Source: Cyclobacteriaceae bacterium (GTDB taxonomy: Bacteria; Bacteroidota; Bacteroidia; Cytophagales; Cyclobacteriaceae). From it: 43,305 bases of DNA. Where the stretch lies: assembly GCA_025055435.1 (NCBI GenBank), contig JANWWN010000024.1, forward strand, positions 1-43,305, written 5' to 3'. The notes below the pieces were generated by a model, which was given only the letters and a program-made list of their open reading frames with translations, was not told the origin of the DNA and made no database searches. This document shows, in pieces, positions 1 to 8,360 of the stretch; within the stretch, counting starts at the first letter, position 1; every line of letters starts with the position of its first letter. The position numbers and the translations under genes were made by a program.

Positions 1-2348
1 GCCATTTGCGCCACATGGATACCAAAGCTGTGCTCGCTGCCGCCTTCTTTCAGCTTACGCATGAAAATAATTTTATCACCGGCTTCTTTTACGCTGACAT
101 TGAAATTTTTAACGCGTACAAAGTCCTCAGCAAGCTGATTGAGCTCGTGGTAGTGTGTGGCAAACAAGGTGCGCGGACGGTAGTGCGGATGTTCGTGCAG
201 GTATTCCACAATAGCCCACGCAATGGAAACGCCATCGTAGGTTGACGTGCCGCGTCCGATTTCATCCATCAGAATTAAACTCCGTTCACTTAAGTTATTC
301 AGGATGCTGGCCGTTTCGATCATCTCTACCATGAAGGTGGATTCACCGCGCGACAGGTTATCGGACGCACCCACGCGGGTAAATATTTTATCCACCAGCC
401 CGATGGTGGCTGCATCGGCCGGAACAAAACAACCTATTTGCGCCATCAACACAATCAAAGCCGTTTGACGCAACAAAGCCGATTTGCCGGCCATATTCGG
501 GCCTGTGATGACGAGTATCTGCTGTTTTTCCGTATCCAGAAAAACATCGTTGGGCACATAGGGCTCTCCGGGCGGCAGTTGCTTTTCAATAACCGGGTGT
601 CGGCCGTTGCGAATGTCTATCACCAGCGAGTCGTTGATGACCGGACGAACATACCGGTTGGTTCGCGCTGCTTCGGCAAAACTCAACAGGCAGTCGAGTA
701 CAGCCACGGTGCGCGCATTTTGCTGAATATGCTGAATAAAATCGGATGCAAACTGAACCAACTCCCGAAAGAGTTGCTGTTCGATGATGAGCAGTCTTTC
801 TTCTGCATGCAGAATCTTTTCTTCGTAAGCTTTCAGCTCTTCGGTAATGTACCGCTCGGCATTTACCAGGGTTTGCTTCCGTATCCAGTCGGCCGGAACC
901 TTGTTCTTATGCGCGTTACTTACTTCCAGGTAATACCCGAAAACCTTATTATAGGATATTTTCAGCGAGGCGATGCCCGTGCGCTCCGCCTCGCGCTTTT
1001 GTATCTGAACCAGATAATCTTTACCCGAGTAAGCCAGTTTTCGCAGCTCGTCCAGTTCACTATGTACGCCATCGTTAATGATATTGCCCTGGTTGACGGT
1101 TGGCGGTGCATCGGAACGCAGCACTTGTTGTATACGTGCAGTAAGTTCCTGGCAATCGCGAAGCTGCGCAGCCAGCTCCGCAAGAACCGTATTATTCCTC
1201 TCCGTCAAGAAGCGTTGCAGCGGTGTTATGCGCAACAGTGATTTGTTCAGTTGCGCCAGTTCACGCGGGCTCACACGGCCGGCGGCAACTTTGGCGGCAA
1301 GTCGTTCCAGATCGCCGATGTGCTTCAATTCATTCTTTATATTTTCTGATAGTGTGTCATCGGCCGCTAACGCCTCCACTGTTTCCAACCGTTTGTTGAT
1401 TTCTGCAATGTTTTTTAACGGCAGTACCACCCAGCGGCGCAACAACCGTCCGCCCATAGGTGTAACGGTGCGATCGAGAACCTGAATCAGCGGCACGCCG
1501 CCTTCAAAGGGCGTGTGCAGCAGTTCCAGGTTACGTACTGTAAACTTATCCAGCCATACATAGTGTTCCTCTTCAATACGGGTAAGTGAGATAATGTGGG
1601 TGTTATGATGGTGTTCGGTTGTTTCAAGGTAATGCAGTACAGCTCCTGCGGCAATCACTGCTTCGGGCATCCCTTCCACACCAAAGCCGCGCAACGTGCT
1701 TACATTAAACTGGTGCAACAGTTTTTCTTCGGCAAAATCATAGGCATATACCCAGTCGTCTAAGGCAAAAGCCGGCGTTTTTGTGTCCAGTTTGCCATTC
1801 AATGCGTTACGTTGTGCTTTGTTGTACAGCACTTCGGCCGGAGCAAAACTTTGCAACAACTTCAGGATGTATGTTTCAGTGCCTTGCGCAACCAGAAACT
1901 CACCGGTGCTGATGTCGAGAAGGGCTAAACCCCACTGCTTTCCGGCATGCACGGAAGCAAGGAAATTATTCTGCCGGGTTTCGAGTACGTTGTCGTTAAA
2001 TGAAACACCGGGCGTAACCAGTTCGGTAACACCGCGCTTAACAATGCCTTTTACAAAACGTGGATCTTCGAGTTGGTCGCAAATCGCAACGCGGTAGCCG
2101 GCGCGCACCAGCCTGGGCAGGTAGGTATCGAGAGCGTGATGCGGGAAACCGGCCAGCTCCACTTCGGAGGCTGAACCATTGCCACGTTTGGTTAACACGA
2201 TATCCAGAACGCGTGCGGTTATGACCGCATCCTCTCCGAATGTTTCATAAAAATCGCCCACGCGGAACAGCAGCAATGCACCGGGATACTTCGCCTTTAT
2301 GGCGTTGTATTGCTTCATCAGCGGCGTTTCGGCAGTGGTTGCGGCCAT
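1..2348 (-). CDS. mutS: DNA mismatch repair protein MutS (3' end cut by window)
   Basis: The reverse strand reads open from the ATG at 2348 to the window edge, giving 782 residues; a full MutS is usually about 860-880, so roughly the last 80-100 residues are missing. MutS recognises mismatches and recruits MutL in an ATP-dependent way. Visible landmarks are the mismatch-reading GDFYE near residues 31-35 (Phe33, Glu35), the connector and clamp regions in the middle, the Walker A motif TGPNMAGKS at about 615-623, and [12 protein letters not shown] with Walker B further on. An in-frame TAA lies a few codons upstream of this ATG, so it is the first possible start. A TATCTTTG -7 element ends 6 nt before it, with no ribosome binding site. 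Two small minus-strand genes lie upstream. Identification is secure. Confidence 0.97.
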   Translation of the reverse strand, partial: MAATTAETPLMKQYNAIKAKYPGALLLFRVGDFYETFGEDAVITARVLDIVLTKRGNGSASEVELAGFPHHALDTYLPRLVRAGYRVAICDQLEDPRFVKGIVKRGVTELVTPGVSFNDNVLETRQNNFLASVHAGKQWGLALLDISTGEFLVAQGTETYILKLLQSFAPAEVLYNKAQRNALNGKLDTKTPAFALDDWVYAYDFAEEKLLHQFNVSTLRGFGVEGMPEAVIAAGAVLHYLETTEHHHNTHIISLTRIEEEHYVWLDKFTVRNLELLHTPFEGGVPLIQVLDRTVTPMGGRLLRRWVVLPLKNIAEINKRLETVEALAADDTLSENIKNELKHIGDLERLAAKVAAGRVSPRELAQLNKSLLRITPLQRFLTERNNTVLAELAAQLRDCQELTARIQQVLRSDAPPTVNQGNIINDGVHSELDELRKLAYSGKDYLVQIQKREAERTGIASLKISYNKVFGYYLEVSNAHKNKVPADWIRKQTLVNAERYITEELKAYEEKILHAEERLLIIEQQLFRELVQFASDFIQHIQQNARTVAVLDCLLSFAEAARTNRYVRPVINDSLVIDIRNGRHPVIEKQLPPGEPYVPNDVFLDTEKQQILVITGPNMAGKSALLRQTALIVLMAQIGCFVPADAATIGLVDKIFTRVGASDNLSRGESTFMVEMIETASILNNLSERSLILMDEIGRGTSTYDGVSIAWAIVEYLHEHPHYRPRTLFATHYHELNQLAEDFVRVKNFNVSVKEAGDKIIFMRKLKEGGSEHSFGIHVAQM

Positions 2349-2353
2349 GAAGG

Positions 2354-2361
2354 CAAAGATA
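2354..2361 (-). promoter_or_regulatory. Bacteroidota -7 element for mutS
   Basis: The reverse strand reads TATCTTTG, an exact match to TAnnTTTG. Only 5 nt separate it from the mutS ATG, so the transcript should begin at or next to the start codon. Confidence 0.6.
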
Positions 2362-2406
2362 CGGCCACACAGCCGAGTTTAAATCCGGCCGGAAAAGATT
2401 TCGGTT

Positions 2407-2670
2407 TCAGGCAAAAAGCAGGAAAGCCAGGCCGGCAAGCGCGAGGCTCAAGTGTACAAACAGCCAGACCTTTTGCCAGGTTGGCCGTTCGCTCCAGTTG
2501 CTGCTATGTTCGAAGGGACTGAGCCCAAGGGCGATGGCCAGCAGACAAACAGACATTTCGCTTTCCTTGGAAAAGAAGAGATATACTGCCGTAACAACGA
2601 GTATGGCATATATAAATCCGGAAATAATTCCGCTTGAACTTAATTTTATTTCAGTCATGGTCATACACAT
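2407..2670 (-). CDS. small hypothetical membrane protein
   Basis: An 87-residue protein with an N-terminal hydrophobic stretch at about residues 13-33, a second around 40-50 and a C-terminal one at about 69-87, so two or three membrane segments. I do not recognise the family. The start is ambiguous: Met1, Met3 and Met5 are all in frame; the first is used here. It lies 20 nt downstream of the secreted hypothetical gene on the same strand, so the two probably form an operon, ending 58 nt before mutS, which has its own promoter. Function unknown. Confidence 0.6.
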   Translation of the reverse strand: MCMTMTEIKLSSSGIISGFIYAILVVTAVYLFFSKESEMSVCLLAIALGLSPFEHSSNWSERPTWQKVWLFVHLSLALAGLAFLLFA

Positions 2671-2690
2671 TTCATTTTCGATTCGTCCAT

Positions 2691-3206
2691 TTAAAGAATA
2701 ATGTAATAGGAGTTGCGCGACAACTCCCGTGCATACTTACGCCATTCCAAATTGAATAGAACCGCCGCCTGAGCCATCATTGAACCGGTTTCAGATTGTG
2801 GAAGGTTTGAAACAATCCCATCGGATTTTACACACAGGGTACTGCCATTATCCCATTTGTACAATCGCTCCTTTTTTCCACTTCGCGTAAAAGCAAGTGC
2901 AGTATCCGAATAAACTAAATACCCTTTCTTTTTTCCCAAGCCTTTTGCATAGGCAACTTCTTTACCTTCCGGAAATTCACGAATAATACAGCGGTTGCCA
3001 TTTTGCTTCAGTTTAAGAAGCCATTGATTTTCGCCCATGGTTAATACAGCTGTTTTATTCTGGATATCCGGAGTAAGTATGGCTACAGTTTGATTATCCC
3101 GCATTAACCTTATTTCACGCAGGGGTTGCTTCCATTCAGCCGGTTGGCCTGCTGATTCTATGACCAGCATAGTAATTGTGGCCAGAATAATAGCGTGCGT
3201 TTTCAT
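2691..3206 (-). CDS. hypothetical exported protein
   Basis: About 171 residues. The frame is open ten codons further upstream, but the ATG at 3206 gives a clean signal peptide (MKTHAIILATITMLVIESAG followed by Q), so it is preferred. The mature part is mixed polar and beta-rich, with several short W/L/I strands and Lys-Gly-rich turns, and ends with YYIIL. No motif identifies a family. It is divergent from the ECF sigma factor gene (118 nt between starts) and is followed at once by a small membrane protein. Base composition is slightly more AT-rich than the neighbouring mutS. Probably a periplasmic or surface protein; role unknown. Confidence 0.65.
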   Translation of the reverse strand: MKTHAIILATITMLVIESAGQPAEWKQPLREIRLMRDNQTVAILTPDIQNKTAVLTMGENQWLLKLKQNGNRCIIREFPEGKEVAYAKGLGKKKGYLVYSDTALAFTRSGKKERLYKWDNGSTLCVKSDGIVSNLPQSETGSMMAQAAVLFNLEWRKYARELSRNSYYIIL

Positions 3207-3278
3207 GCTTTCTGAAGATTTATCAGTAGGTAGCACTACCCGTCTGATATTTACAGCGGCCTGCCTGTTTTTTTACTG

Positions 3279-3286
3279 TAATTTTC
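3279..3286 (+). promoter_or_regulatory. possible -7 element for the ECF sigma gene
   Basis: TAATTTTC, one base off TAnnTTTG, 37 nt before the sigma factor ATG. Weak on its own; position fits a short 5' leader. Confidence 0.35.
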
Positions 3287-3323
3287 CTGACCTCTATGAT
3301 ACCAACGAATCAGCAAGAGCAGC

Positions 3324-3797
3324 ATGCAGCAGGCATTTACGGAACTGATCCAACAACATCGCGGCATCATCTTCAAGGTGATCAGGCTGTACGTCAATCA
3401 TCCGGAAGATGAAAAAGACCTGTATCAGGAAATTTTATATCAGGCCTGGAAGTCGTATCCGCGGTTTGATGGCCGCTCAAAGTTCAGTACCTGGCTGTAT
3501 CGCGTAAGTCTGAACACGGTATTAACCTTCAAACGCAGACCGGCCGTTATCGACCGGGTTGATGACCTGGAAAAGGTTGGCGGTACCACCGAACAGCACG
3601 AACATCACGAGGATACAGCCATGCTCTACCGGGCTATCCGTGATTTAAACGAAATAGACCGCATGCTGATAACCCTGCACCTGGACGGCTACGACAATGA
3701 GGAAATAGCCGGCATTGCCGGAATAACCAAAAACCATGTTGCCGTGAAGCTGCATCGCATCAAGGAAGCGCTTATTAAAAAACTTAAAAACATGTGA
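3324..3797 (+). CDS. ECF-type RNA polymerase sigma factor
   Basis: 157 residues, the usual ECF length. Region 2 is visible at about 1-75, with the acidic DEKDLYQEI segment and the promoter-melting stretch FDGRSKFSTWLYRVSLN. Region 4 is at about 100-150, with a helix-turn-helix around GYDNEEIAGIAGITKNHVAVKLHRIK. It directs RNA polymerase to a specific set of promoters, and its targets cannot be told from this window. The next gene starts 2 nt after its stop codon (GTG overlap also possible) and encodes a membrane protein that probably controls it. The start ATG at 3324 fits the family N-terminus well. Confidence 0.93.
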   Translation: MQQAFTELIQQHRGIIFKVIRLYVNHPEDEKDLYQEILYQAWKSYPRFDGRSKFSTWLYRVSLNTVLTFKRRPAVIDRVDDLEKVGGTTEQHEHHEDTAMLYRAIRDLNEIDRMLITLHLDGYDNEEIAGIAGITKNHVAVKLHRIKEALIKKLKNM

Positions 3798-3799
3798 TT

Positions 3800-4414
3800 A
3801 TGGAACTTTACGAAGTCTGGAAGAAGCTGGAGGCCGAACAACTGCTGAAGCCTATTGATTGGAAGGAAATCAAAAAACCGGAAGATTTTCATTCACGCCA
3901 CCCCGCATTGAAGCTTCAGCACAGCCTGAAAATCTCCATGGGCTTTGCCATATCGTTCATTTTGCTGTTTGCTTTGCTGATTCCTTTTTTCTCTCCCTGG
4001 GAGATTAAATTTTTACTCAGCCTTGTAGTGGCCGGCTACGGATTTTTTCTGTGGATCAACTACCGCACCTATAAGCAGGTTACCGGTATGTTAGGACATG
4101 CACTTACCCATTCCGTAAAAGATGCCCTGCAACAGATACACACAGTAGTTTACCGCTCCATTAGGTTTCAGGAAAAGTCATCGGTTTTGTTTTATCCGCT
4201 GAGCATCGTTGCGGGCTTCATGGTGGGATTATTTCTCGGTGCACCGGAAAAATTTGAGCAGTCGCTGCAGGGATGGGATACCCTGATACTGTTGGTTATC
4301 ACCATCCTGATACTCACACCACTTACCTACTATGCAGCGCGCTGGTTGTACCGGCATTCGTACGACAAATACCTGGATGAACTGCAGCTACTTATCCGGG
4401 CGTTCGACAATTGA
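3800..4414 (+). CDS. membrane protein, probable partner of the ECF sigma factor
   Basis: 204 residues from the ATG at 3800; an overlapping GTG at 3794 is an alternative start. The N-terminal 45 or so residues are soluble and amphipathic, then come two hydrophobic segments (about 48-70 and 74-90), a soluble helical middle, and two more segments (about 134-152 and 162-182). There is no zinc-binding HxxxCxxC anti-sigma signature. Tight coupling to the sigma factor suggests an anti-sigma or sensory role, but this rests on position, not on sequence motifs. The soluble N-terminus would be the natural part to bind sigma. Confidence 0.75.
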   Translation: MELYEVWKKLEAEQLLKPIDWKEIKKPEDFHSRHPALKLQHSLKISMGFAISFILLFALLIPFFSPWEIKFLLSLVVAGYGFFLWINYRTYKQVTGMLGHALTHSVKDALQQIHTVVYRSIRFQEKSSVLFYPLSIVAGFMVGLFLGAPEKFEQSLQGWDTLILLVITILILTPLTYYAARWLYRHSYDKYLDELQLLIRAFDN

Positions 4415-4473
4415 AAATTCAGGCTAATGGTCCTGAGCGGATGTATCAAACCTGAATTGATTAACTTCGCCCG

Positions 4474-5016
4474 ATGCGCAAACTCAAACTGGATGAATTG
4501 GGCCGTATTTCGGTTGAAGTATTCAAAGCATCGGAAAAACTTCCGGTGTGTATTGTGCTGGACAACATTCGCTCCCTCCACAATGTAGGTTCGGTATTTC
4601 GTACAGCCGATGCCTTCCGCATTCAGAAAATTTTTCTCACCGGCATAACCGGAACTCCGCCACACCGTGAAATTCACAAAACCGCACTGGGTGCCACCGA
4701 ATCGGTTGACTGGGTTTATATGGAAAAACCGGAGACGGCCGTCAGGCAACTTAAAGAAGAGGGATACACCATCGCTGTTGTTGAACAGACCGATGCAAGC
4801 ATACCCTTGCAAAATTTTCACATTACCCCGCGACAGAAACTCGCACTGGTTTTCGGCAACGAAATTCATGGCGTAAGCGATGAAGTGATTGCACTGGCTG
4901 ATGCAGCTCTCGAAGTTCCGCAGTCGGGAACCAAACATTCACTCAACGTTTCGGTGTGTGCAGGCATAGTCGTTTGGGAACTGGTGCGCAAACTGAAATT
5001 TGCGGGCGCCAGTTAG
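4474..5016 (+). CDS. TrmH/SpoU family RNA 2'-O-methyltransferase
   Basis: 180 residues, a single SPOUT catalytic domain. Motif 1 is at about 30-46 (LDNIRSLHNVGSVFRTAD), motif 2 at 124-136 (LVFGNEIHGVSDE) and motif 3 at 147-164 (LEVPQSGTKHSLNVSVCAG). These build the trefoil-knot S-adenosylmethionine site and carry the catalytic Arg43. The enzyme would methylate a ribose in tRNA or rRNA. The lack of an N-terminal RNA-binding extension resembles minimal TrmH/TrmL-type proteins, but the exact target nucleoside cannot be read from sequence. A TAACTTCG element lies 4 nt before the ATG. purM follows 18 nt downstream on the same strand. Confidence 0.92.
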   Translation: MRKLKLDELGRISVEVFKASEKLPVCIVLDNIRSLHNVGSVFRTADAFRIQKIFLTGITGTPPHREIHKTALGATESVDWVYMEKPETAVRQLKEEGYTIAVVEQTDASIPLQNFHITPRQKLALVFGNEIHGVSDEVIALADAALEVPQSGTKHSLNVSVCAGIVVWELVRKLKFAGAS

Positions 5017-5034
5017 CCGTATCATATTTGCAGC

Positions 5035-6213
5035 ATGTCCGAACGTTACAACCAGCGCGGTGTTTCCTCCGGTAAGGAAGAAGTACATCAGGCTATCCGC
5101 CGGCTCGACAAAGGACTTTATCCGCGGGCTTTCTGTAAGGTTGTTGAAGATTACCTGGGCGGTGACCCAAATTACTGTACCGTAATGCATGCCGATGGTG
5201 CGGGCACCAAATCATCGCTGGCTTACATCTATTGGAAAGAAACAGGCGATTTATCGGTGTGGAAAGGCATTGCCCAGGATGCCATCGTAATGAACACCGA
5301 TGACCTGCTTTGCGTGGGCGCAACCGAAAACATCCTGTTATCATCCACCATCGGGAGAAATAAAAACCGTATTCCGGGTGAAGTAATATCAGCCATCATC
5401 AATGGTACGGAAGAGGTGCTGGAGATGCTGCGCAGCCACGGACTGAACATTCGCAGCACCGGTGGAGAAACTGCCGATGTGGGCGACCTGGTGCGTACCA
5501 TTATCGTGGACAGCACCGTAACAACCCGGATGAAACGCAGCGAAATAATTGACAACAGCCGCATACAGGCAGGCGATGTAATTGTAGGACTGGCTTCGTT
5601 TGGCCAGGCCACCTACGAAACCGAATACAACAGCGGCATGGGCAGCAACGGCCTTACCTCGGCCCGCCATGATTTGCTCAATAAAATGTATGCAGAAAAA
5701 TACCCGGAGTCGTTCGACCCGCACGTTTCGCCCGACCTGGTTTATACAGGCAAATACCGTGTTACGGATACCGTACCGGGATTTCCGTTGAATGTTGGTA
5801 AAATGATACTATCCCCTACGCGCACTTATGCTCCGGTGATGCTGCAGGTATTAAAGGAGCTGCGGTCGCATATTCACGGACTGGTGCACTGCAGCGGAGG
5901 CGGACAAACCAAAGTGTTGCATTTCATAGAAAACCTCCATGTAATCAAGGATAATCTTTTTGATGTGCCCCCGTTGTTCAGTCTTATCCAGAATGAGACC
6001 AACACCCCATGGACTGAAATGTACAAAGTATTTAACATGGGCCACCGGATGGAAGTGTACCTGAGGGAAGAACACGCACAGCGGGTAATGGATATTGCCG
6101 GAAGTTTTGGAATCGGAGCGCAAATAATTGGACGCGTGGAGGTTTCACCGGGCAGGAGGCTGACTATTAAAACCGGGAGCCAGGTGCTGGAATACGGATT
6201 GACTGCCGGTTAA
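5035..6213 (+). CDS. purM: phosphoribosylformylglycinamidine cyclo-ligase (AIR synthetase)
   Basis: 392 residues. PurM closes the imidazole ring of 5-aminoimidazole ribotide using ATP, the fifth step of purine synthesis. The order of segments fits the PurM fold: N-terminal YNQRGVSSGKEEVHQAI, a His-Ala-Asp-Gly-Ala-Gly-Thr-Lys segment near 50, the metal/ATP loop DAIVMNTDDLLCVGA at about 82-96, GGETADVGD near 142-150, and GLVHCSGGGQTK near 283-294. It is longer than the ~345-residue enterobacterial enzyme, as expected of the Bacteroidota form. It sits 18 nt after the RNA methyltransferase and 2 nt before the thioesterase frame, so the three are likely co-transcribed. Confidence 0.93.
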   Translation: MSERYNQRGVSSGKEEVHQAIRRLDKGLYPRAFCKVVEDYLGGDPNYCTVMHADGAGTKSSLAYIYWKETGDLSVWKGIAQDAIVMNTDDLLCVGATENILLSSTIGRNKNRIPGEVISAIINGTEEVLEMLRSHGLNIRSTGGETADVGDLVRTIIVDSTVTTRMKRSEIIDNSRIQAGDVIVGLASFGQATYETEYNSGMGSNGLTSARHDLLNKMYAEKYPESFDPHVSPDLVYTGKYRVTDTVPGFPLNVGKMILSPTRTYAPVMLQVLKELRSHIHGLVHCSGGGQTKVLHFIENLHVIKDNLFDVPPLFSLIQNETNTPWTEMYKVFNMGHRMEVYLREEHAQRVMDIAGSFGIGAQIIGRVEVSPGRRLTIKTGSQVLEYGLTAG

Positions 6214-6262
6214 CCTTGGAAAAATTGCATTTTCGCACTGATTTTACCTTGGAAAAATTGCA
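6214..6262 (+). repeat. 16-bp direct repeat with 33-bp period spanning the thioesterase start
   Basis: CCTTGGAAAAATTGCA occurs exactly at 6214-6229 and again at 6247-6262. The 33-bp period equals 11 codons, so both copies place a TTG codon in the same frame and duplicate the N-terminal Leu-Glu-Lys-Leu residues. Confidence 0.85.
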
Positions 6263-6683
6263 AAACAAATTCAAACACAAACTCCCCATCCAGATTCGCT
6301 TTAAAGATATTGACCGGATGGGCCATGTAAATAATGCCAACTTTCTTACCTACATCGAGCTGGCCCGGGTAAAGTATTTTGAAGAAGTGGTGCGCATGGA
6401 CAAAAAGTGGAGTCCGGAAGTCGGCATTATCCTGGCCCGGATCGAAATTGATTATAAGGCTCCGGTGTTTCTGCATGACAACATATCGGTCTATACACGG
6501 TGTTCGCGCATAGGCACGAAAAGCATTACATTGGAATGGCAGGTGGTGCGGCAACAACAGGAACACGAGGAAACAGTTGCCGAAGGTATAGCCGTTCTGG
6601 TGTGTTACGATTATAAGCACGAAAAAACCATACCCGTTCCCGAGGAACACCGCAAGGCGATTGAACAGTTTGAGAACGCCTGA
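6216..6683 (+). CDS. acyl-CoA thioesterase, 4HBT hotdog fold
   Basis: About 155 residues if started at TTG 6216, 2 nt after the purM stop. No ATG occurs before Met44, which is already inside the catalytic domain, so the gene must use a TTG: 6216, or the in-frame copy at 6249 created by the direct repeat. The hotdog signature DIDRMGHVNNANFLTYIELAR is at about residues 41-61, with the acidic residue before the first Met as the likely catalytic group, followed by the usual beta strands (EIDYKAPV, ITLEWQVV). It would hydrolyse acyl-CoA or acyl-ACP thioesters in the cytoplasm; the substrate cannot be told. It converges on the lipoprotein gene with a 1-nt gap. Confidence 0.85.
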   Translation: MEKLHFRTDFTLEKLQNKFKHKLPIQIRFKDIDRMGHVNNANFLTYIELARVKYFEEVVRMDKKWSPEVGIILARIEIDYKAPVFLHDNISVYTRCSRIGTKSITLEWQVVRQQQEHEETVAEGIAVLVCYDYKHEKTIPVPEEHRKAIEQFENA

Positions 6684-6684
6684 A

Positions 6685-7554
6685 TTACTCTCCTTTACGC
6701 AAAACGAAAGGCGAAAACGAATAACTACGCTGCCGGCTGCCCGATGCCGGTATATCAACCGGAGTGAAGGAGTGATAATTATTTCCCGCCTTTACAAAAA
6801 ACTGTGCGATGTGGTACGTTCCCGTCTGGTCCCACCGGTTAAGGTTGGCCAGGGTGTATTGACCGTTAAACCGTGCCACAATGCTGTCGTTATTAATCGT
6901 GCCTTTTAACGACCTGAACTTTGGCTTAAAGGTGAGCGGATTAGCCGTTCCCGAAAAATAGTTATACCCCACACCATATAATCCGTCCGGGAAGGATGCA
7001 GAGCCGTTCCGCATGGTTATCTGTTCAAAAACATTTCCAATCTGTACCGAAGAGGCCACCAACACAAAGTTCGAAGAACCGGGCGGGTCTTCGCGCCATA
7101 AAAACAAATCCATATCCACATTACCGGCCTGGCCGTTACCTGCATCCCAGGTTAACTCAATGCGCATCCCCGGCCGCGCATCCTCATCATAATCTTTAAC
7201 ACGAAGTGTGATGGTTCTTTTGCCGCCCAGCCGGGCCGGGCCTGTAATTCCGGTAAGCGTAATAATCAGGGTGTCGCCGGGATCATATACTTCGTCATCA
7301 ATAACTTTTATATATACTCCGGAGGGTCGCAGTTCGTGTTCAAATTCGTCCGGCTGTAGCGTTCCGCCAAACTCAACTTCGGTTGCTGCACCCTGCGGTA
7401 ATGAGCGGTTGTATAAAACTGTTGAGCCAAATCCTTCCATTAATGTTCCCGATGTATTGAGAAACTCAATGGTATCCACATCATTATCACTGCCGCAGCC
7501 CGAAATCAGGAATAATGAACAAACCAGTAAAACAAAGGGCAATAACCGCATCAT
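6685..7554 (-). CDS. hypothetical lipoprotein, possible Calx-beta-like plus C-terminal beta domain
   Basis: About 289 residues. The ATG at 7554, or the next codon at 7551, gives a lipoprotein signal (LLPFVLLVCSLFLISGCGSD) with a Cys in a lipobox, so the product should be anchored in a membrane and exposed outside the cytoplasm. Residues about 25-120 contain IKVIDDEVYDPGDTLIITLTG, which resembles a Calx-beta strand pattern. The C-terminal half has DMDLFLWRED and many Gly/Asn turns, as in a second beta-sandwich. No catalytic motif is seen. A TATTTTTG -7 element is 21 nt before the ATG at 7554. It ends 1 nt from the converging thioesterase gene. Confidence 0.75.
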   Translation of the reverse strand: MMRLLPFVLLVCSLFLISGCGSDNDVDTIEFLNTSGTLMEGFGSTVLYNRSLPQGAATEVEFGGTLQPDEFEHELRPSGVYIKVIDDEVYDPGDTLIITLTGITGPARLGGKRTITLRVKDYDEDARPGMRIELTWDAGNGQAGNVDMDLFLWREDPPGSSNFVLVASSVQIGNVFEQITMRNGSASFPDGLYGVGYNYFSGTANPLTFKPKFRSLKGTINNDSIVARFNGQYTLANLNRWDQTGTYHIAQFFVKAGNNYHSFTPVDIPASGSRQRSYSFSPFVLRKGE

Positions 7555-7575
7555 GCACCACAAATTAAAGTGCCG

Positions 7576-7583
7576 CAAAAATA
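7576..7583 (-). promoter_or_regulatory. -7 element for the lipoprotein gene
   Basis: The reverse strand reads TATTTTTG, an exact TAnnTTTG match, 21 nt before the ATG at 7554. It rules out the TTG at 7578 as a start, because that codon overlaps the element. Confidence 0.55.
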
Positions 7584-7622
7584 ACCAATTCCTTCTTGCC
7601 CGCCTGACTGACTGAAAGAGTG

Positions 7623-8150
7623 CTAAAAAACTTTAAAATTCAAAGCAAACCAATCACGCTTCGAAGCGGCTTTCTGTTCATTCTTAACGCTGTCGGAAAT
7701 TTTCTTTTGCACCTTACGGATGGATGAGCTGATCATGCCATGGCCCAGTATTTCGTCTTCTTCGATACCCAGTTTTTTCAATAGTTCCACCGTGCGCTCA
7801 CCCCCAAACTGCATAAACATCGGCTCATCCAAAGCCGAAAGCACGGGCACGTTGTTAAGCTGCATTCGCTTAAAAAACTCCTGCTCCCTTTGCATGAGCG
7901 GATAATGCTCTGTCATGATTACCAGCTTAAACCGGATTTGAGCCGGAGTTATTTCGTGGGCGAGAAAAACCGGTGCATCATTACCCAAAATATTTTTCAG
8001 GGTTGCTGCTGTATCTTCAAACCAGGCCACGAATATGCAGTTCGGATTCGCTTTTAACATGGCCGCACATGCAGCGTATTTGGCCGAGGAGGTCATCCAC
8101 ACCCGGTCAACTACTTTAACAGAGTCGTCTTTTCTGAAGAAGCCTAACAT
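7623..8150 (-). CDS. hypothetical cytoplasmic protein
   Basis: 175 residues with no signal peptide or membrane segment. Alternating beta strands and helices (VDRVWMTSSAKYAACAAML, CIFVAWFEDTAATLKNIL, PVFLAHEI, FKLVIMTEHYP) suggest a Rossmann-like alpha/beta domain, perhaps like a helicase C-terminal domain, but no nucleotide-binding signature is present. The C-terminal 40 residues are basic and helical (SIRKVQKKISDSVKNEQKAA). A TATCTTTC element lies 4 nt before the ATG, so this start is well supported. It is transcribed alone, with the lipoprotein gene 68 nt downstream under its own promoter. I do not recognise the family. Confidence 0.75.
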   Translation of the reverse strand: MLGFFRKDDSVKVVDRVWMTSSAKYAACAAMLKANPNCIFVAWFEDTAATLKNILGNDAPVFLAHEITPAQIRFKLVIMTEHYPLMQREQEFFKRMQLNNVPVLSALDEPMFMQFGGERTVELLKKLGIEEDEILGHGMISSSIRKVQKKISDSVKNEQKAASKRDWFALNFKVF

Positions 8151-8154
8151 TTCA

Positions 8155-8162
8155 GAAAGATA
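8155..8162 (-). promoter_or_regulatory. -7 element for the 7623-8150 gene
   Basis: The reverse strand reads TATCTTTC, one base from consensus, with 4 nt to the ATG. Confidence 0.5.
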
Positions 8163-8332
8163 ATCTGATTTGTCATTAAGCGCAGCACGGACGATCGAGA
8201 TAAATTTTCACGGATTGGCTCAACTCTAAAAAATCATGATGCATGCTAAAAGCAAGGCCCACCTAAACAACCATTCAAGACAAAAAAGCGACCTTATTAA
8301 AAATTGCCTCAGATCCGGAATTCAGCATTGAT

Positions 8333-8340
8333 TATGTTTG
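8333..8340 (+). promoter_or_regulatory. -7 element for the S9 peptidase gene
   Basis: TATGTTTG, an exact TAnnTTTG match, 20 nt before the chosen ATG at 8361. The 210-bp intergenic region around it shows nothing else that I can name. Confidence 0.5.
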
Positions 8341-8360
8341 AAATCTATAATCATCCACTT

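Noticed and set aside
438-1485. Long plus-strand reading frames in the first 1.5 kb
   Set aside because: They lie opposite mutS, whose reverse-strand translation has complete family motifs; the plus-strand products have no plausible domains.
8304-8360. Upstream start of the S9 peptidase (19 extra residues)
   Set aside because: The -7 element at 8333-8340 falls inside that extension and the downstream ATG begins a normal signal peptide.
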